From the NCBI RefSeq assembly GCF_030145185.1, contig NZ_JAQYWB010000054.1:1-39230 (forward strand): a DNA stretch of 39,230 bases. Reading direction: 5' to 3'. The position numbers and the translations under genes are program-made. This document shows positions 8,112-17,637 of this stretch, piece by piece. This DNA comes from Desulfoluna sp. (GTDB taxonomy: Bacteria > Desulfobacterota > Desulfobacteria > Desulfobacterales > Desulfolunaceae). The notes under the pieces are model-generated. The model made no database searches. It saw only the letters and a list, made by a program, of their open reading frames with translations, and was not told the origin of the DNA. Within the stretch, counting starts at the first letter, position 1, and every line of letters starts with the position of its first letter.

Positions 8112-11100
8112 TTATGAATTGTTTTCAGTGTTTACATTCAATGCGTTGCATAAGCGGTCTCGGGCCGTCTGGGTCAGTCGGGCAATGCCGAGGCTGCGCG
8201 CTATTTCGGTCGGATCGCCGTCCAGAGATAATAGCATGTCGATTGCGCAAATTTCGTCATCACAGATATATTCCACTTTTCTCATGTCAGCATTACGGTC
8301 CTTGTAGCGCGCAGGTGGGATGTTACCAAGCGTATCTTTGGGCCAGTAAAATGTGCCCACAGTATCGAGAGTCTTGTCTCGATGGCCTTGCGCTAACGTT
8401 GTCACAATGTCACGGATCTGGCGTCCTGCGCGTTTGAATCCGTGATGGTGGGTAATTCTTCGGACCAGCACATCTTCATGGATGGGGCCTTCCGTATCGA
8501 TGACATGCTCGACCATGTCCGACAGGCGGGGTGTGTACTCTAAAGAATAGAATGCATCCGGGTTTGACTGGTATCGATCCTCATTGAGGAGGGCTACAAC
8601 GTAGCTGTGATTATCATGGATCACTAAGTTTTTTGCACACTCTGATGGTTGGTGGGGTGGGATGTCATCCGTCGGAGTGTGTGGTATCGAGCGATGGGCG
8701 GCCATGGGGAACCTTGGCGACGTGACCGTCGGGTCGAATACGATCGGGTTGTCAGCGACGGCGTCCTGATCGGTACAAGCCGGCTCCGGGTAAGGCGGGG
8801 GATCGGCAACAATGGCTTCTGACGTCTGAGTCACTTCTTCTTGTTTCTGGCGGTCTGCCTCAAGGTGGCCCTGCAACGCGTTGTGAAGTGTTTCAATTGC
8901 CTTGGTTCGGTGGGTCCACCAATCGGTCGACCAGACTCGAAATAGCGTCCACCCCAATCCCTCAAGTACCGATTGGCGAATTTTATCTCGTTCCCGTGCA
9001 AAAGCGGAGCTGTGGTACATGGCCCCATCGCACTCGATCCCGGCGAGGTAGAGACCCGGCTTATCCGGGTGGGTGATCCCCAAGTCTATCCGGTAGGCGG
9101 ACACGCCAATCTGGGGGTGGACATCCCATCCCTTGTCCCGCAGCGCTCGTGCGACGGCTGATTCGAACGGGGACTCAAAATCTCCGATGGAGCCATAGGT
9201 CGCCGCTCCCAGGGCCGAAGGGCCGCGTTCAGCGTATTCCAGAAAATGTTTCAGGTCGGCGACCCCTCGAGCCTGGGTCCGGGATAGGTCAATTTTATCA
9301 GGGCTGAGGGTTGAGAACACAAGCATTTCTGAGCGAGACCGCGTCATGGCCACGTTCAGGCGCCGTTCGCCCCCTTCTCGGTTCAAGGGGCCGAAGTTCA
9401 TGGTGAGATGGCCACTCTGGTCCGGGCCGTAAGTGATGCTGAAGAGTATCACATCGCGCTCATCCCCTTGCACCGTCTCGAGGTTCTTCACAAAGACGGG
9501 TTCTATCGAACTTTCGGAGGAGAATGCCCATTCAATGCCGGGGTTCTTGGAACGGGCGTCGTCCAGAAGGTTTTCGATGAGGGACTGCTGTTCCGTGTTG
9601 AAGGTCACCACCCCCAGGGATTGTTTTCGAACCTCAGGGTCTGCGTGGGTAAGGCGGCGCAGGATTTCCGCCACAATTGCTTTTGCTTCGCCTTGATTGT
9701 GGCGCGCTTGACCGCGTGCATAGAACCCCTCGGGTCGTACCAATCGAACTCCGTGATCCGGGTGAACGGGTGCTGGAAATGTGATCAGTCCGTTATTGTA
9801 GTATCGACTGTTGGAGAACGCGATAAGGCTTTCTCGGCGGGATCGGTAATGCAGGTTGAGCGTTCGTTGTGGAATGCAGGCTCCCAACATTTCGTCCAGG
9901 ATACTCTCCAGATCTCCTTCTGCATTTACGTCACCGTCCGGATCGTCATCGGAACGAGCGAAGAAATTCGTTGGTGGCATCTGTTTCGGATCCCCTGCGA
10001 TGATGGCTTGACGCCCGCGCGCCAGGGCTCCGACTGCGTCCCAAACAGTGATCTGAGATGCCTCATCGAAGATAACCACATCGAACAGCGCCTGTTCAGC
10101 CGGGAGGTATTGGGCGACTGAAAGAGGGGACATCATAAGGCACGGCGCAAGCGTGGTGAGAACGTCCGGGATCTCTTTGATCAGCTGTCGAACCGGTTTG
10201 TGCCTGGTTTTTTTCTGAAGTTCGTGACGCAGAACACCCCAGGAAGATTTACGTTTTACATCTTCCGATCCCGGTAGGTTCCCTGCCAACTTGGCTCCGA
10301 TGTATGCTGCCGTGAGTGCCTGGAAGTTGCTGTCAATTAGACGGAAATTCTCGATGTCTGCCATGTGTTCGGGGGTCGAGAAGGTACGTAAGACGTCATC
10401 TTCGCCGATGACCATGCCCGACCACCACGCGCAATAAGCGGCTTCGAAGGTCTTTTTGATCTCTTCGGTGGGAACGAGCCCCTTTTCGATCGCCTTGATT
10501 AGGGGGCTGAGTCCCAGATCCATCGCCTCAGTGCGGCGGTGGCGCCATCCACACCAGTCATGCAGTTCTGCATGACGAGCAGCGATGCTGTCGGCCGTAT
10601 CCCGCATCGCGTCCAACGCCTTGCCTTTTTTTGCGAAGAGGTCGCGTATGGACTGACCGGCAATGGCCTCGAAGGCCTCGCAGGTTTCGTGAAGTGCCTG
10701 CTGTGCAGATAAAAAATCTTGCGCGGCCCTCCCCACTGCTGCCTCCGGTGCCAGCAGGTCGTTGCCGTCATTCATGAGGCTTCGGATTTTGCCTCTCACC
10801 TCCATCAGTGCCTGCGCGTTGTCGGCCAATTTGCCCACGGCAATGCGAGCCCTCCTCCCCAAGGTCTCCAAATCGAACGCCACATCCGGGCTTGTGGTGT
10901 GTCCCGTCCACTCCTTGAAGTGGGAAAGATGGGTGTCCAGGCGGTCGATGGCTTCGCCTTCTTCACGCAACCGTTTGAGTGTTGACGCATCAATAGCTGG
11001 ATCAGGTGTGCCTTGTGCGCCCGCCGTTTTCATCGCCTTGATCACGCGGCGGCGTGCGAAAAAGCTTTTGGGCCACCAAGCCTCCTGCGCTTCCCTCCAT

Positions 11101-14060
11101 CGCTGGGCGATCTCGTCACCGTCCAATGCGCGCCAGGCCATGGGATCGTATGCGCAACTAAGTCCGGCTTGTGCCTCCGCATAGCTTTTGAGTCGTTGCA
11201 CGGCTTCTTCAAGGGCCTCGATTTGATCGGACCCATCAGGCTCGAGGGCATACGACGTCTGTTTGCGAAAGGAGTCTATCAAGATGGTGGCAAGATCGGC
11301 CACGCCATCCAAACGCTCCATGGAGTGATCTGGAAGGATGATCCCCATGGCGCCTGTGAGCACCTCGCAGGCGCGATTCACTGACGATGCTGTTGCAGAC
11401 AGACGGCCCGCGCGTTCAACCACCTGCCCCTCCCATTGCGGCGACCAGTCACCCTTTGCCACCAGATGGAACGGGCTGTCGGCCACTTCACCCACGGCTG
11501 CGACTTGAATGCGCAATTTTTCGACGGCGTCATACATCGCTTCCAGTTGGGCTTCGTCGTGCTGGTCTGAGGATGGCCAGGAGAAGCTCACGTGAGTTGC
11601 CAGCGTTTCATCGCGTACCTTTATTCCGATGGCGTGATGGGCTGTCATGCCATTTTTGCGCGGAATATGAAGCCGCTCCACGACTCGATTGAGTTTGTCG
11701 CGTAAGACCTGTAAGCGCTCTGCTTCCTTTTGCCAAGGTTTGGCATCGGTTGTTTGCTGAAGTTCCCAGGCGTTACGCAATTGGGCAAGTACATCGGCTT
11801 TTCGGGCTTTGTTGGAGTGCAGTTCCATGCAGAATCGGCCAAGCCCGATTTGTTTCAGGCGTCGGGACACCACCTCCAACGCCGCCGTTTTTTCGGAGAC
11901 GAAAAGAACAGTTTTCCCTTTCCCCAGCATATGGGCAATCAGGTTGCTGATGGCCTGGCTCTTTCCTGTGCCCGGTGGACCAATGATGATAAAATCTTTA
12001 CCCCGGTCGGCAGTGGCAATGGCCGCCATTTGAGATGAATCTGCAGGAAGGGGCGCCAACAGATCGGAAGGTTTGTAGAGCTGATCCACCTGATTGCCGT
12101 CTACAAAGGCGATACCGCTGGGATACGGGTCGCGTGGCGTGTCGATGAGGTGTTTGACGATGGCATTTTTTCGCAGCACGTCGGTTCGATCGACCAGGTC
12201 CTTCCACATGAGGTATTTGGCGAAGGAGAAGTGTCCCAGCACCACCTCTTCGACCACTTCGAAACCTGGTGCCTCCTTGATGGCTTTCCGAACCGTATTC
12301 CAAATGCCGTTTACGTCAATGCCGCTGCGGTCTTCCGGTAGTGATCCGTCTAAGCTGCGGATATCAATTTGGAAATCTTTTCGTAGCATTTCCAGCAAGG
12401 TCGTGTTGAATCGAGGCTCATCGTCGTGGGAGAGTATTTTAATTCCGCTGCGAACGGATTTTCGCTCCAGGGTAACGGGCAATAAAATGAGCGGGGCGCG
12501 GAATTGGCGTTCGTCTTTCTCATTTCGTTTCCATAACAGGAATCCAAGCGCAAGGTAGAGCGTGTTTGATCCTCCTTCCTGAAGCGCCGTCAGCGTCTTT
12601 CTGTAAATGTCGACCGCACGGCGGGATAGCTCCTCCTCCGGTAAGTCGACCAGGACCTGTTTCTTCTCAAGGGCATCTCTGGCGTATTCTTCTGTGATCA
12701 CCTCACCCGTACGTTGCCGATGCAGTGTTTGATCCTGCCCCTGGGACGTTGGGCGCGGAATCGGTTGGATTGAAATGCGAGCGCTTTCGGCGAGTTTATC
12801 CTCCAGCAATCCCGGGTCTGGGCAAAGTATGCGCAGGCTCGTTTTCGTGGATTTGTGATTGAGCAGCGGGTTGCGGGCAGACAGATCCAGTAATTTTCGT
12901 TGCCAGCGTTCCAATCGGCCAGCGGGCGTTTCCGGCACCGATTCCTCTTCAACGCCATCATCAAAGTCAGGCAGGGCGGGGGCGTCTTCGAGGGCGAGTA
13001 CGACGCTTGCTGTGTCTGTGTCTTCGGTTGCTTTTGATGGTTCCTGAGATTTCAAACCAAGAGGTGCGATCCGGTGGGCACGGGCGCGCCGGATATCGAC
13101 AGCGGCATTGAAGGTGTTGTCGTTGTCCGAGATGATCGTTTCGGCCGCCGCTGCCACCGCTTTAGATAAGGGTGGCGCGGGGTGAGACGTTATATAGGTC
13201 GTCTCAATCAGAAGCAGTTCCTTGAGTTGGATGCGCTTTCTCAGGGTTTCAGCCTCATGGATGACAATGGTCGAAAGTTCTTCGGGCTGCAACCACACTC
13301 CGACCACCGCGTGTCCCTGAGGCAAAACGATAACGGGGTTGAGCCCTGCCTGTTCCAGAGCGGATGCAAACAGCATCGTTGAATCCAAACACGTGGCAAT
13401 CCGGTTCTCTAAAATGTGGATGGGTAAACGGATTTTTTGGCCGTCTTGCTCGAAACTGGCCGGTGGCAACGCGTAGGTAATGTTAAGGTTGGCTATGGCC
13501 GTGTAAATCGATGATGCGATTTCCCATACCCGCTGGCGGCTTCCCGCCTTGTATCCGTCGATACCGTCCGGCTTGCCCGCCTTTCGAAGAACCAGGCTGG
13601 CATCGCGGAGCACGCGATCCACCGCCGGATCGTTCGGCATGGAGAAAGAGGCGAGCAGCTCGGGCATGTACCCGGCCCCGCCCCATTCGTTGTATGCCAG
13701 AAGTTCCACCGGTTTGGTCTCTTCCGCTATGATCCGTCCGTCTTTTTCGACGGCAATGGTGACGGTGCCACGAACGGAATCGGCAAGGTTGAGGAGAAAG
13801 CCTCCATCGAGTTCAATATCCCGGTCCTTGATGGAAATCGTCCCTTCTGGCGCGATGAGATCAAGTCTCCAGGATTTGGGTTTCAGAAATGGTGGGTTTG
13901 ACGACAACGTGACAAGGAGGTTTTCCAATCGTGCTTCATGGGCCTTGTTCTCAATCCTCAGGTCGCGTAAAAAAGCGAAGGCGCTTTGATGGCAGGCAAA
14001 ATTTAATTTTGTCGCGATCTCGCTTTGTATGGCTGCGGACGAGGGACGTTCTGGTTCCAT
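8112..14060 (-). CDS. DUF4011 / SF1 helicase / Vsr-like nuclease / DUF3320 protein (putative phage defence)
   Basis: A 1982-residue protein with the start at 14060 (MEPERPSS) after CAGGAG; an upstream in-frame ATG lacks a ribosome site. Domains in order: an N-terminal region with a transglutaminase-like signature (CLDSTMLFASALEQAGLNPV, Cys224, then GHAVVGVW, His250); DUF4011 (about 380-440, ERWQRKLLDLSARNPLLNHK); an SF1 helicase with Walker A GPPGTGKS (694-701), Walker B VVIFDEAS (about 1330), GDPKQMPP, and the C-terminal motifs TVQGDERDVILFS and RRLNVAMTRS; a Vsr/MTES_1575-type nuclease (about 1625-1745; FESAVARAL, YRIDLGI, GIECDGAMYH, LFRVWSTDWW); and DUF3320 (about 1845-1890). The set matches the single-gene DUF4011-helicase-Vsr architecture reported as antiviral (I recall it as hhe). 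A coiled, acidic linker separates helicase parts. No methylase or other defence gene adjoins it. DNA unwinding plus cleavage is family inference; the target signal is unknown. Confidence 0.88.
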   Translation of the reverse strand: MEPERPSSAAIQSEIATKLNFACHQSAFAFLRDLRIENKAHEARLENLLVTLSSNPPFLKPKSWRLDLIAPEGTISIKDRDIELDGGFLLNLADSVRGTVTIAVEKDGRIIAEETKPVELLAYNEWGGAGYMPELLASFSMPNDPAVDRVLRDASLVLRKAGKPDGIDGYKAGSRQRVWEIASSIYTAIANLNITYALPPASFEQDGQKIRLPIHILENRIATCLDSTMLFASALEQAGLNPVIVLPQGHAVVGVWLQPEELSTIVIHEAETLRKRIQLKELLLIETTYITSHPAPPLSKAVAAAAETIISDNDNTFNAAVDIRRARAHRIAPLGLKSQEPSKATEDTDTASVVLALEDAPALPDFDDGVEEESVPETPAGRLERWQRKLLDLSARNPLLNHKSTKTSLRILCPDPGLLEDKLAESARISIQPIPRPTSQGQDQTLHRQRTGEVITEEYARDALEKKQVLVDLPEEELSRRAVDIYRKTLTALQEGGSNTLYLALGFLLWKRNEKDERQFRAPLILLPVTLERKSVRSGIKILSHDDEPRFNTTLLEMLRKDFQIDIRSLDGSLPEDRSGIDVNGIWNTVRKAIKEAPGFEVVEEVVLGHFSFAKYLMWKDLVDRTDVLRKNAIVKHLIDTPRDPYPSGIAFVDGNQVDQLYKPSDLLAPLPADSSQMAAIATADRGKDFIIIGPPGTGKSQAISNLIAHMLGKGKTVLFVSEKTAALEVVSRRLKQIGLGRFCMELHSNKARKADVLAQLRNAWELQQTTDAKPWQKEAERLQVLRDKLNRVVERLHIPRKNGMTAHHAIGIKVRDETLATHVSFSWPSSDQHDEAQLEAMYDAVEKLRIQVAAVGEVADSPFHLVAKGDWSPQWEGQVVERAGRLSATASSVNRACEVLTGAMGIILPDHSMERLDGVADLATILIDSFRKQTSYALEPDGSDQIEALEEAVQRLKSYAEAQAGLSCAYDPMAWRALDGDEIAQRWREAQEAWWPKSFFARRRVIKAMKTAGAQGTPDPAIDASTLKRLREEGEAIDRLDTHLSHFKEWTGHTTSPDVAFDLETLGRRARIAVGKLADNAQALMEVRGKIRSLMNDGNDLLAPEAAVGRAAQDFLSAQQALHETCEAFEAIAGQSIRDLFAKKGKALDAMRDTADSIAARHAELHDWCGWRHRRTEAMDLGLSPLIKAIEKGLVPTEEIKKTFEAAYCAWWSGMVIGEDDVLRTFSTPEHMADIENFRLIDSNFQALTAAYIGAKLAGNLPGSEDVKRKSSWGVLRHELQKKTRHKPVRQLIKEIPDVLTTLAPCLMMSPLSVAQYLPAEQALFDVVIFDEASQITVWDAVGALARGRQAIIAGDPKQMPPTNFFARSDDDPDGDVNAEGDLESILDEMLGACIPQRTLNLHYRSRRESLIAFSNSRYYNNGLITFPAPVHPDHGVRLVRPEGFYARGQARHNQGEAKAIVAEILRRLTHADPEVRKQSLGVVTFNTEQQSLIENLLDDARSKNPGIEWAFSSESSIEPVFVKNLETVQGDERDVILFSITYGPDQSGHLTMNFGPLNREGGERRLNVAMTRSRSEMLVFSTLSPDKIDLSRTQARGVADLKHFLEYAERGPSALGAATYGSIGDFESPFESAVARALRDKGWDVHPQIGVSAYRIDLGITHPDKPGLYLAGIECDGAMYHSSAFARERDKIRQSVLEGLGWTLFRVWSTDWWTHRTKAIETLHNALQGHLEADRQKQEEVTQTSEAIVADPPPYPEPACTDQDAVADNPIVFDPTVTSPRFPMAAHRSIPHTPTDDIPPHQPSECAKNLVIHDNHSYVVALLNEDRYQSNPDAFYSLEYTPRLSDMVEHVIDTEGPIHEDVLVRRITHHHGFKRAGRQIRDIVTTLAQGHRDKTLDTVGTFYWPKDTLGNIPPARYKDRNADMRKVEYICDDEICAIDMLLSLDGDPTEIARSLGIARLTQTARDRLCNALNVNTENNS

Positions 14061-14127
14061 GGGGTACTCCTGTCGGTTGGCTATTAAATGACAAAACACG
14101 ATTGTACAAATCTCTTGATAACCTTTG

Positions 14128-14156
14128 AGTATATGAAATTAAGCTGATGTTATCAA
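14128..14156 (-). promoter_or_regulatory. Sigma-70-type promoter of the DUF4011 gene
   Basis: On the minus strand, TTGATA (14156-14151) and TATACT (14133-14128) are separated by exactly 17 bp, each one mismatch from consensus. The predicted start is near 14121, giving a leader of about 60 nt to the ATG at 14060. An 8-bp inverted repeat, TTGATAAC (14115-14122) and GTTATCAA (14149-14156), covers the start region and the -35, suggesting an operator. Confidence 0.6.
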
Positions 14157-14309
14157 TGAAATTTCAATGTGTTGCTTGCTGGGGTGTATGGGGTTTTGTC
14201 AGCGGTGCTTTTTGAGAGGCACTCCTCTGGGGAGTGTGGCCTGGAAAAGGGCTGAACAGGAGTGCTGTGCGCTATAGAAACGTAAGCAGAATAAATTGAT
14301 CTAAAAATC

Positions 14310-14352
14310 TGTCTCCGGCGGCAAGGTGAGCTACCTTTAAAGCTGATTTTGC
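14310..14352 (+). repeat. Family A repeat, copy A4
   Basis: CTCCGGCGGC is followed by the stem AAGGTGAGCTACCTT and AAAGCTGATTTTGC. The second stem is not clear in this copy. Confidence 0.55.
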
Positions 14353-14401
14353 TTTTCTTTCGTGGCTTTGACTTCAAGGTATTTATTATAATATTGAGTA
14401 T

Positions 14402-14632
14402 GGGAAAAGGGGTCGCGTCTTGATACAGGACAAAACCTTCGGGTTACAACATGAACGCGAAAAAAGCCGCACAGGAGTGCGGCGCTCCACCGGCTATCTC
14501 GTTGCATCGGCAGGTGATAGGAACCTTTCTCATGGGCGTTCTTGCCCCATTTTTGATTCCGTTTTCCAATGCTTTTCAGCGGCGTAGCCGCATCTGCGTG
14601 AATCTGTGTTGATCTGTGGCTGAATTGTTTTT
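14402..14632 (+). repeat. Family B repeat, copy B2 (full length)
   Basis: It begins GGAAAAGGGGTCGCGTCTTG and includes GGGTTACAACATGAACGC, the GCCGCACAGGAGTGCGGC stem, a GGCAGGTGATAGGAACC segment, and the tail CATCTGCGTGAATCTGTG. The higBA relic starts about 50 bp downstream. Confidence 0.75.
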
Positions 14633-14684
14633 GAGGTTATTATTTTTTAGAAAATTCAATGATTAAAAATCAAAGGTGCTGAGC

Positions 14685-14897
14685 GGATTTCTTCGGCGCA
14701 TTTGTTTTGAGTGGCGGGAAACCGGCGTTCATCACGTCGAGGTTGTGGATGATCATTAAGGAGTTATCATGCGGGATTTTGCTCCCACTCACCCAGGAAA
14801 AATTTTTCTGGAAGAGCCTCAGGGTACCCCAAGGGGCAGGCAAACTGGGTCAGCAGAAGCGTATGCCACGCCTGCCCATTGTCCCCCCCCCCATTAA
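14685..14897 (+). pseudogene. Relic of a higBA-type toxin-antitoxin module
   Basis: Positions 14685-14759 read GFLRRICFEWRETGVHHVEV followed by VDDH and a stop, closely resembling the C-terminus of HigB-type toxins (RICFRW...DVEIVDYH). The upstream part of the toxin is missing. After AAGGAG, an ATG at 14769 opens MRDFAPTHPGKIFLEE, which resembles the N-terminus of HigA antitoxins (HPGEIL.EE), then degenerates and stops at 14897. Toxin-before-antitoxin order and the short gap are as in intact higBA. Both halves are broken, so no function is expected. Family assignment rests on these two short matches. Confidence 0.6.
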
Positions 14898-15161
14898 GTG
14901 TATCTTGCCTGGCCCCAAGTCTGTAATGAAGGGCTGAAAGTAAATAAAATTGCGATAGCCACAGAATGAAAAAGAGCATCTCACCCACCAGTCAACGACT
15001 GATGGTGGGGCCTTCATGTAAAAAGCAATTGGAAGCATGCTCCTATGTAATCCGTTACAGTACCCCTACTTTTCCTATAGAAGAAAGGATTGATGTGACC
15101 ATCGGTCACGAGCAATCCTTATGGTTTGGTTCTGTCATCTTTAAATTAAATTTCTCTATAA
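14898..15161. other. Non-coding stretch with one hairpin
   Basis: No ORF with a ribosome site is seen. An imperfect stem is formed by CCCACCAGTC and GACTGATGGTGGG (about 14984-15010). A sequence AAGTGTATCTTGCCTGGCCCC (14896-14916) is a variant of a 21-mer also found at 7355-7375 and 17691-17711. Confidence 0.4.
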
Positions 15162-15569
15162 CTATTTTCTTGCGCTTAACTCAATATTTCGCTGCATAGT
15201 TACATGTACATTGTCAGGTGTTAGGTTTTTACTTGAGCCTGTTGCAATATCGATAGGGATACCTAAGATAGCACCATATCCAAAGATAAAATTCCATGCC
15301 CACCAAGCAGACATTTCAGATTGTAATGTACCTGATGCACTTTCGTAACCTTCTTTTTCAAAAACCACAATATGACTTTTTTTTCGGGGTAATTCAACAA
15401 TTACTGGCGTAGTGTATGTCATACCGTTAACCGTTACGTTTGCTCCAATAGGTGATGATGAAATACCAATTTTTTCATTTGGCCCCTTAACAACAGTGGC
15501 ACACCCCCAGCTCATTAAAATAAATACACCAAATACAACGACTGTAAAAGTTCTAAATTTCTTTTTCAT
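15162..15569 (-). CDS. Small PEGA-like lipoprotein
   Basis: A 135-residue protein with a lipoprotein signal peptide (MKKKFRTFTVVVFGVFILMS, lipobox SWGC, Cys23), preceded by GAGGA about 9 nt before the ATG. Residues 34-77 (ISSSPIGANVTVNGMTYTTP, then VELPRKKSHIVVFEKEGYES) have the pattern of a PEGA-type surface domain: a short beta-fold with small loops, usually found in cell-envelope proteins. A tryptophan- and glycine-rich hydrophobic segment (about 86-108) may be a membrane-associated hairpin. It is predicted to be membrane-anchored; function is unknown. Its upstream region shares a promoter/dyad module with the lipoprotein gene at 17824-18870, implying common control. Confidence 0.8.
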   Translation of the reverse strand: MKKKFRTFTVVVFGVFILMSWGCATVVKGPNEKIGISSSPIGANVTVNGMTYTTPVIVELPRKKSHIVVFEKEGYESASGTLQSEMSAWWAWNFIFGYGAILGIPIDIATGSSKNLTPDNVHVTMQRNIELSARK

Positions 15570-15736
15570 AACAAGTAATCCTCAATTTCTGGCGAACAGT
15601 TAAAAGTTAATGTTAAAGTCGAACATTGATGAATAGCCAATACTTTTTATAAGTATTATCTAACTTACTTTTTCAACTTTTTCCTATTCAGATTAAGATG
15701 CCTTGTGGTAGGCATTGTAACATCTGAGTGAGAAAT

Positions 15737-15803
15737 ACTATAGACTCAGTAATGTGAGCATACCTATGAATATTTATAGGGGTAAGTATCCAAAAGGATA
15801 CTT
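15737..15803 (-). promoter_or_regulatory. Promoter with perfect dyad upstream of the PEGA-like lipoprotein gene
   Basis: AAGTATCC-AAAA-GGATACTT (15784-15803) is a perfect 8+8 bp dyad. On the minus strand a -10-like TATAGT lies at 15742-15737; the dyad centre is about 54 bp upstream of the -10 centre, a position suited to an activator. About 100 bp around it (15735-15840) is conserved at 18955-19065. The rest of 15570-15736 shows nothing further. Confidence 0.5.
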
Positions 15804-15840
15804 GTTGATTGTGGGATAATAAGACATGGGGCAAAGAGAT

Positions 15841-16096
15841 ATAGATGATACATTTTTCTGTATGTTAAGACCTTTACAGCATACGTCCTGGAAAACCGCT
15901 AAAATCCACAACCGATTTTTTTTCAGTCCCTTGAAGGGGGGACGTTCAACGCCGTGCGAGTGATGACATAATAAACAATTTACTGGCCTGTATCGGTCCT
16001 AACCATCCGACGAATCCGAGGCAGATTGTTCGGATCTTTGGTCTTTTACTTTCTAATATCTGATGTAGATGAATTGGTTTTATAGGAATTAATTGT
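15841..16096. other. Non-coding stretch before the insertion sequence
   Basis: No gene, repeat family or hairpin that I can support. The DNA is AT-rich near the IS insertion point. Confidence 0.4.
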
Positions 16097-16101
16097 TAAT
16101 A

Positions 16102-17637
16102 ACTCAAGTTTCGGACTTGATGTAATATTATGATTTCAGGAAGGATATTGCTGTTTTTTGATCTTTTAAAATTGAAACACCTCAGATGATTGTGTAAACA
16201 GTATGTGCTAACAAACTAAAACAACAATCAAAAGAGGCAACACGTGAATACCTTGATATCTTCTGAAGCGCAACCAAAATCTATTGATCTCCTGAACGAT
16301 CTTGATTTTGTGATGAAAAAGTCACGATTTCGAACATTACTCAATCGGTTCGGTTTCAAGAAAACAAGAGGAACTTCAGTGGTTGATATCCTCATGTCGT
16401 TGTTCTTACTTCTTTTCACCCGGCAAAGTCTTTCCGAAGGGATAACAGACAACGATAATGTAGGCTTCGGCAAAGATGCGTTGTACTCTCTTCTCAACAA
16501 CTCAAAATGCAACTGGCGAAGGCTTTTATTGGCGGTTGGGTATCAAGCATACAACGTTATTTCTAAATTGACCGATCGTGAGAAGGTTTTAATCATAGAC
16601 ACCACCGCCTATGGCCGTAATCGGTCTAAAAATGTTGAACTTCTCAGCCGTGTGAAAGATCACAGTGCAAAGAGATATGTTCGGGGCTTTCGTCTACAGG
16701 CAGCGGCAATTTCTGATGGACACAGCCTCATTCCTGTTGATTTTTCTCTACTTGCCAGTGCAGACCCAAAGAAACGTTTCTGCGAGATGCGTACCGATAT
16801 TGATAAACGGACAATAGGGTTTAGAAGAAGGCTCGAAGCTCTTAAAAAAGCACCGTTCCTTGCGGTTGAAATGGCTCATCGTATAAAAAATGAAGGGCTA
16901 CAATTCAATTATATCCTCGTAGATTCATGGTACAGCGATCCTAAAACAGTTCTGGAACTGCAAAAATCAGCACCGGTAATTTGTATGATGAAGAAGGGAC
17001 GTACCAAATATCAAGTTGGCGAAAAAAGCTGACGTTAAAACAGATTTATGCCTCTCTTTCGAAAAGACGTGGACGAGCAAGAATATTGGCGTCTCAAAAA
17101 ATTATGATAAACGAGATCGAGTCGGCAAAGATCGTGTTTGTTCGTCATAATTCAAAGAAAGATTGGCTTGCAATCATGTCAACAGATCCCCAGTTACCTG
17201 CCGAAGAGATTGTCAGGATATACGGTAAGCGTTGGGATATCGAAGTGTTCTTTAAAATGGCTAAGCAGCACCTGCGGCTTGAATCGGAGATACAAAGTCG
17301 CAATTTTGATGCGTTGATTGCCCAAATATCAGTAGTTTTCATTCGATATCAATTTATGGCTTGGCGGTTGAGGCAGCATGATGACCCCAGGACATTCGGT
17401 GAACTTTTCAGGTTCTGTTCACAAGTGATCAAAGATATTACTCTCATGGAGTCTGTCGAACGCATACTGACAATTGTGATGGAATATATTAGCCAAATCA
17501 AATCTGTAGACAATAGCTTAAGCAAGCAAATCAAAGAGACCTTTGAAGTCTGCATGAATCTTTTTTTTAGCTCTACTGACGTAAGCATTAGAACTACTTT
17601 GCAAAATTAGCTCAAACTGCAAGTCCGAAACTTGAGT
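16102..17637 (+). mobile_element. IS4-family insertion sequence, complete with TSD
   Basis: A 1536-bp element with perfect 18-bp terminal inverted repeats, ACTCAAGTTTCGGACTTG at 16102-16119 and its complement at 17620-17637. It is flanked by a 5-bp target duplication TAATA (16097-16101, 17638-17642). It contains one transposase gene in two frames. The perfect ends and duplication point to a recent insertion. It lies between the two co-regulated lipoprotein genes and disrupts no recognisable ORF. Confidence 0.92.
16244..17610 (+). pseudogene. IS4-family transposase, frameshifted
   Basis: A DDE transposase that would catalyse cut-and-paste transposition of the surrounding IS. It starts with GTG at 16244 after AGAGG. 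The first frame (to 17032, 262 residues) carries the first Asp (LIIDTTAYGRNRSK) and second Asp (ILVDSWYSDP). The second frame (readable from about 17000 to 17610) carries the catalytic Glu in YGKRWDIEVFFKMAK, matching the IS4 signature Y-x2-R-x3-E-x6-K. The frames meet at a run of six A (17022-17027); one extra A would restore VGEKKLTLKQIYA and a full protein of about 455 residues. A one-base deletion is the simplest reading. Slippage on the A run, or an assembly error, could restore activity. Confidence 0.88.

Noticed and set aside
9408-10121. 237-residue plus-strand frame opposite the DUF4011 gene
   Set aside because: It lies antisense to conserved helicase motifs, and no domain is recognisable in its own translation.
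17020-17032. Programmed -1 frameshift in the IS4 transposase
   Set aside because: The A6 run is not in the phase of a standard A-AAA-AAG slippery heptamer, and IS4-family enzymes are normally single-frame; a one-base loss is simpler.
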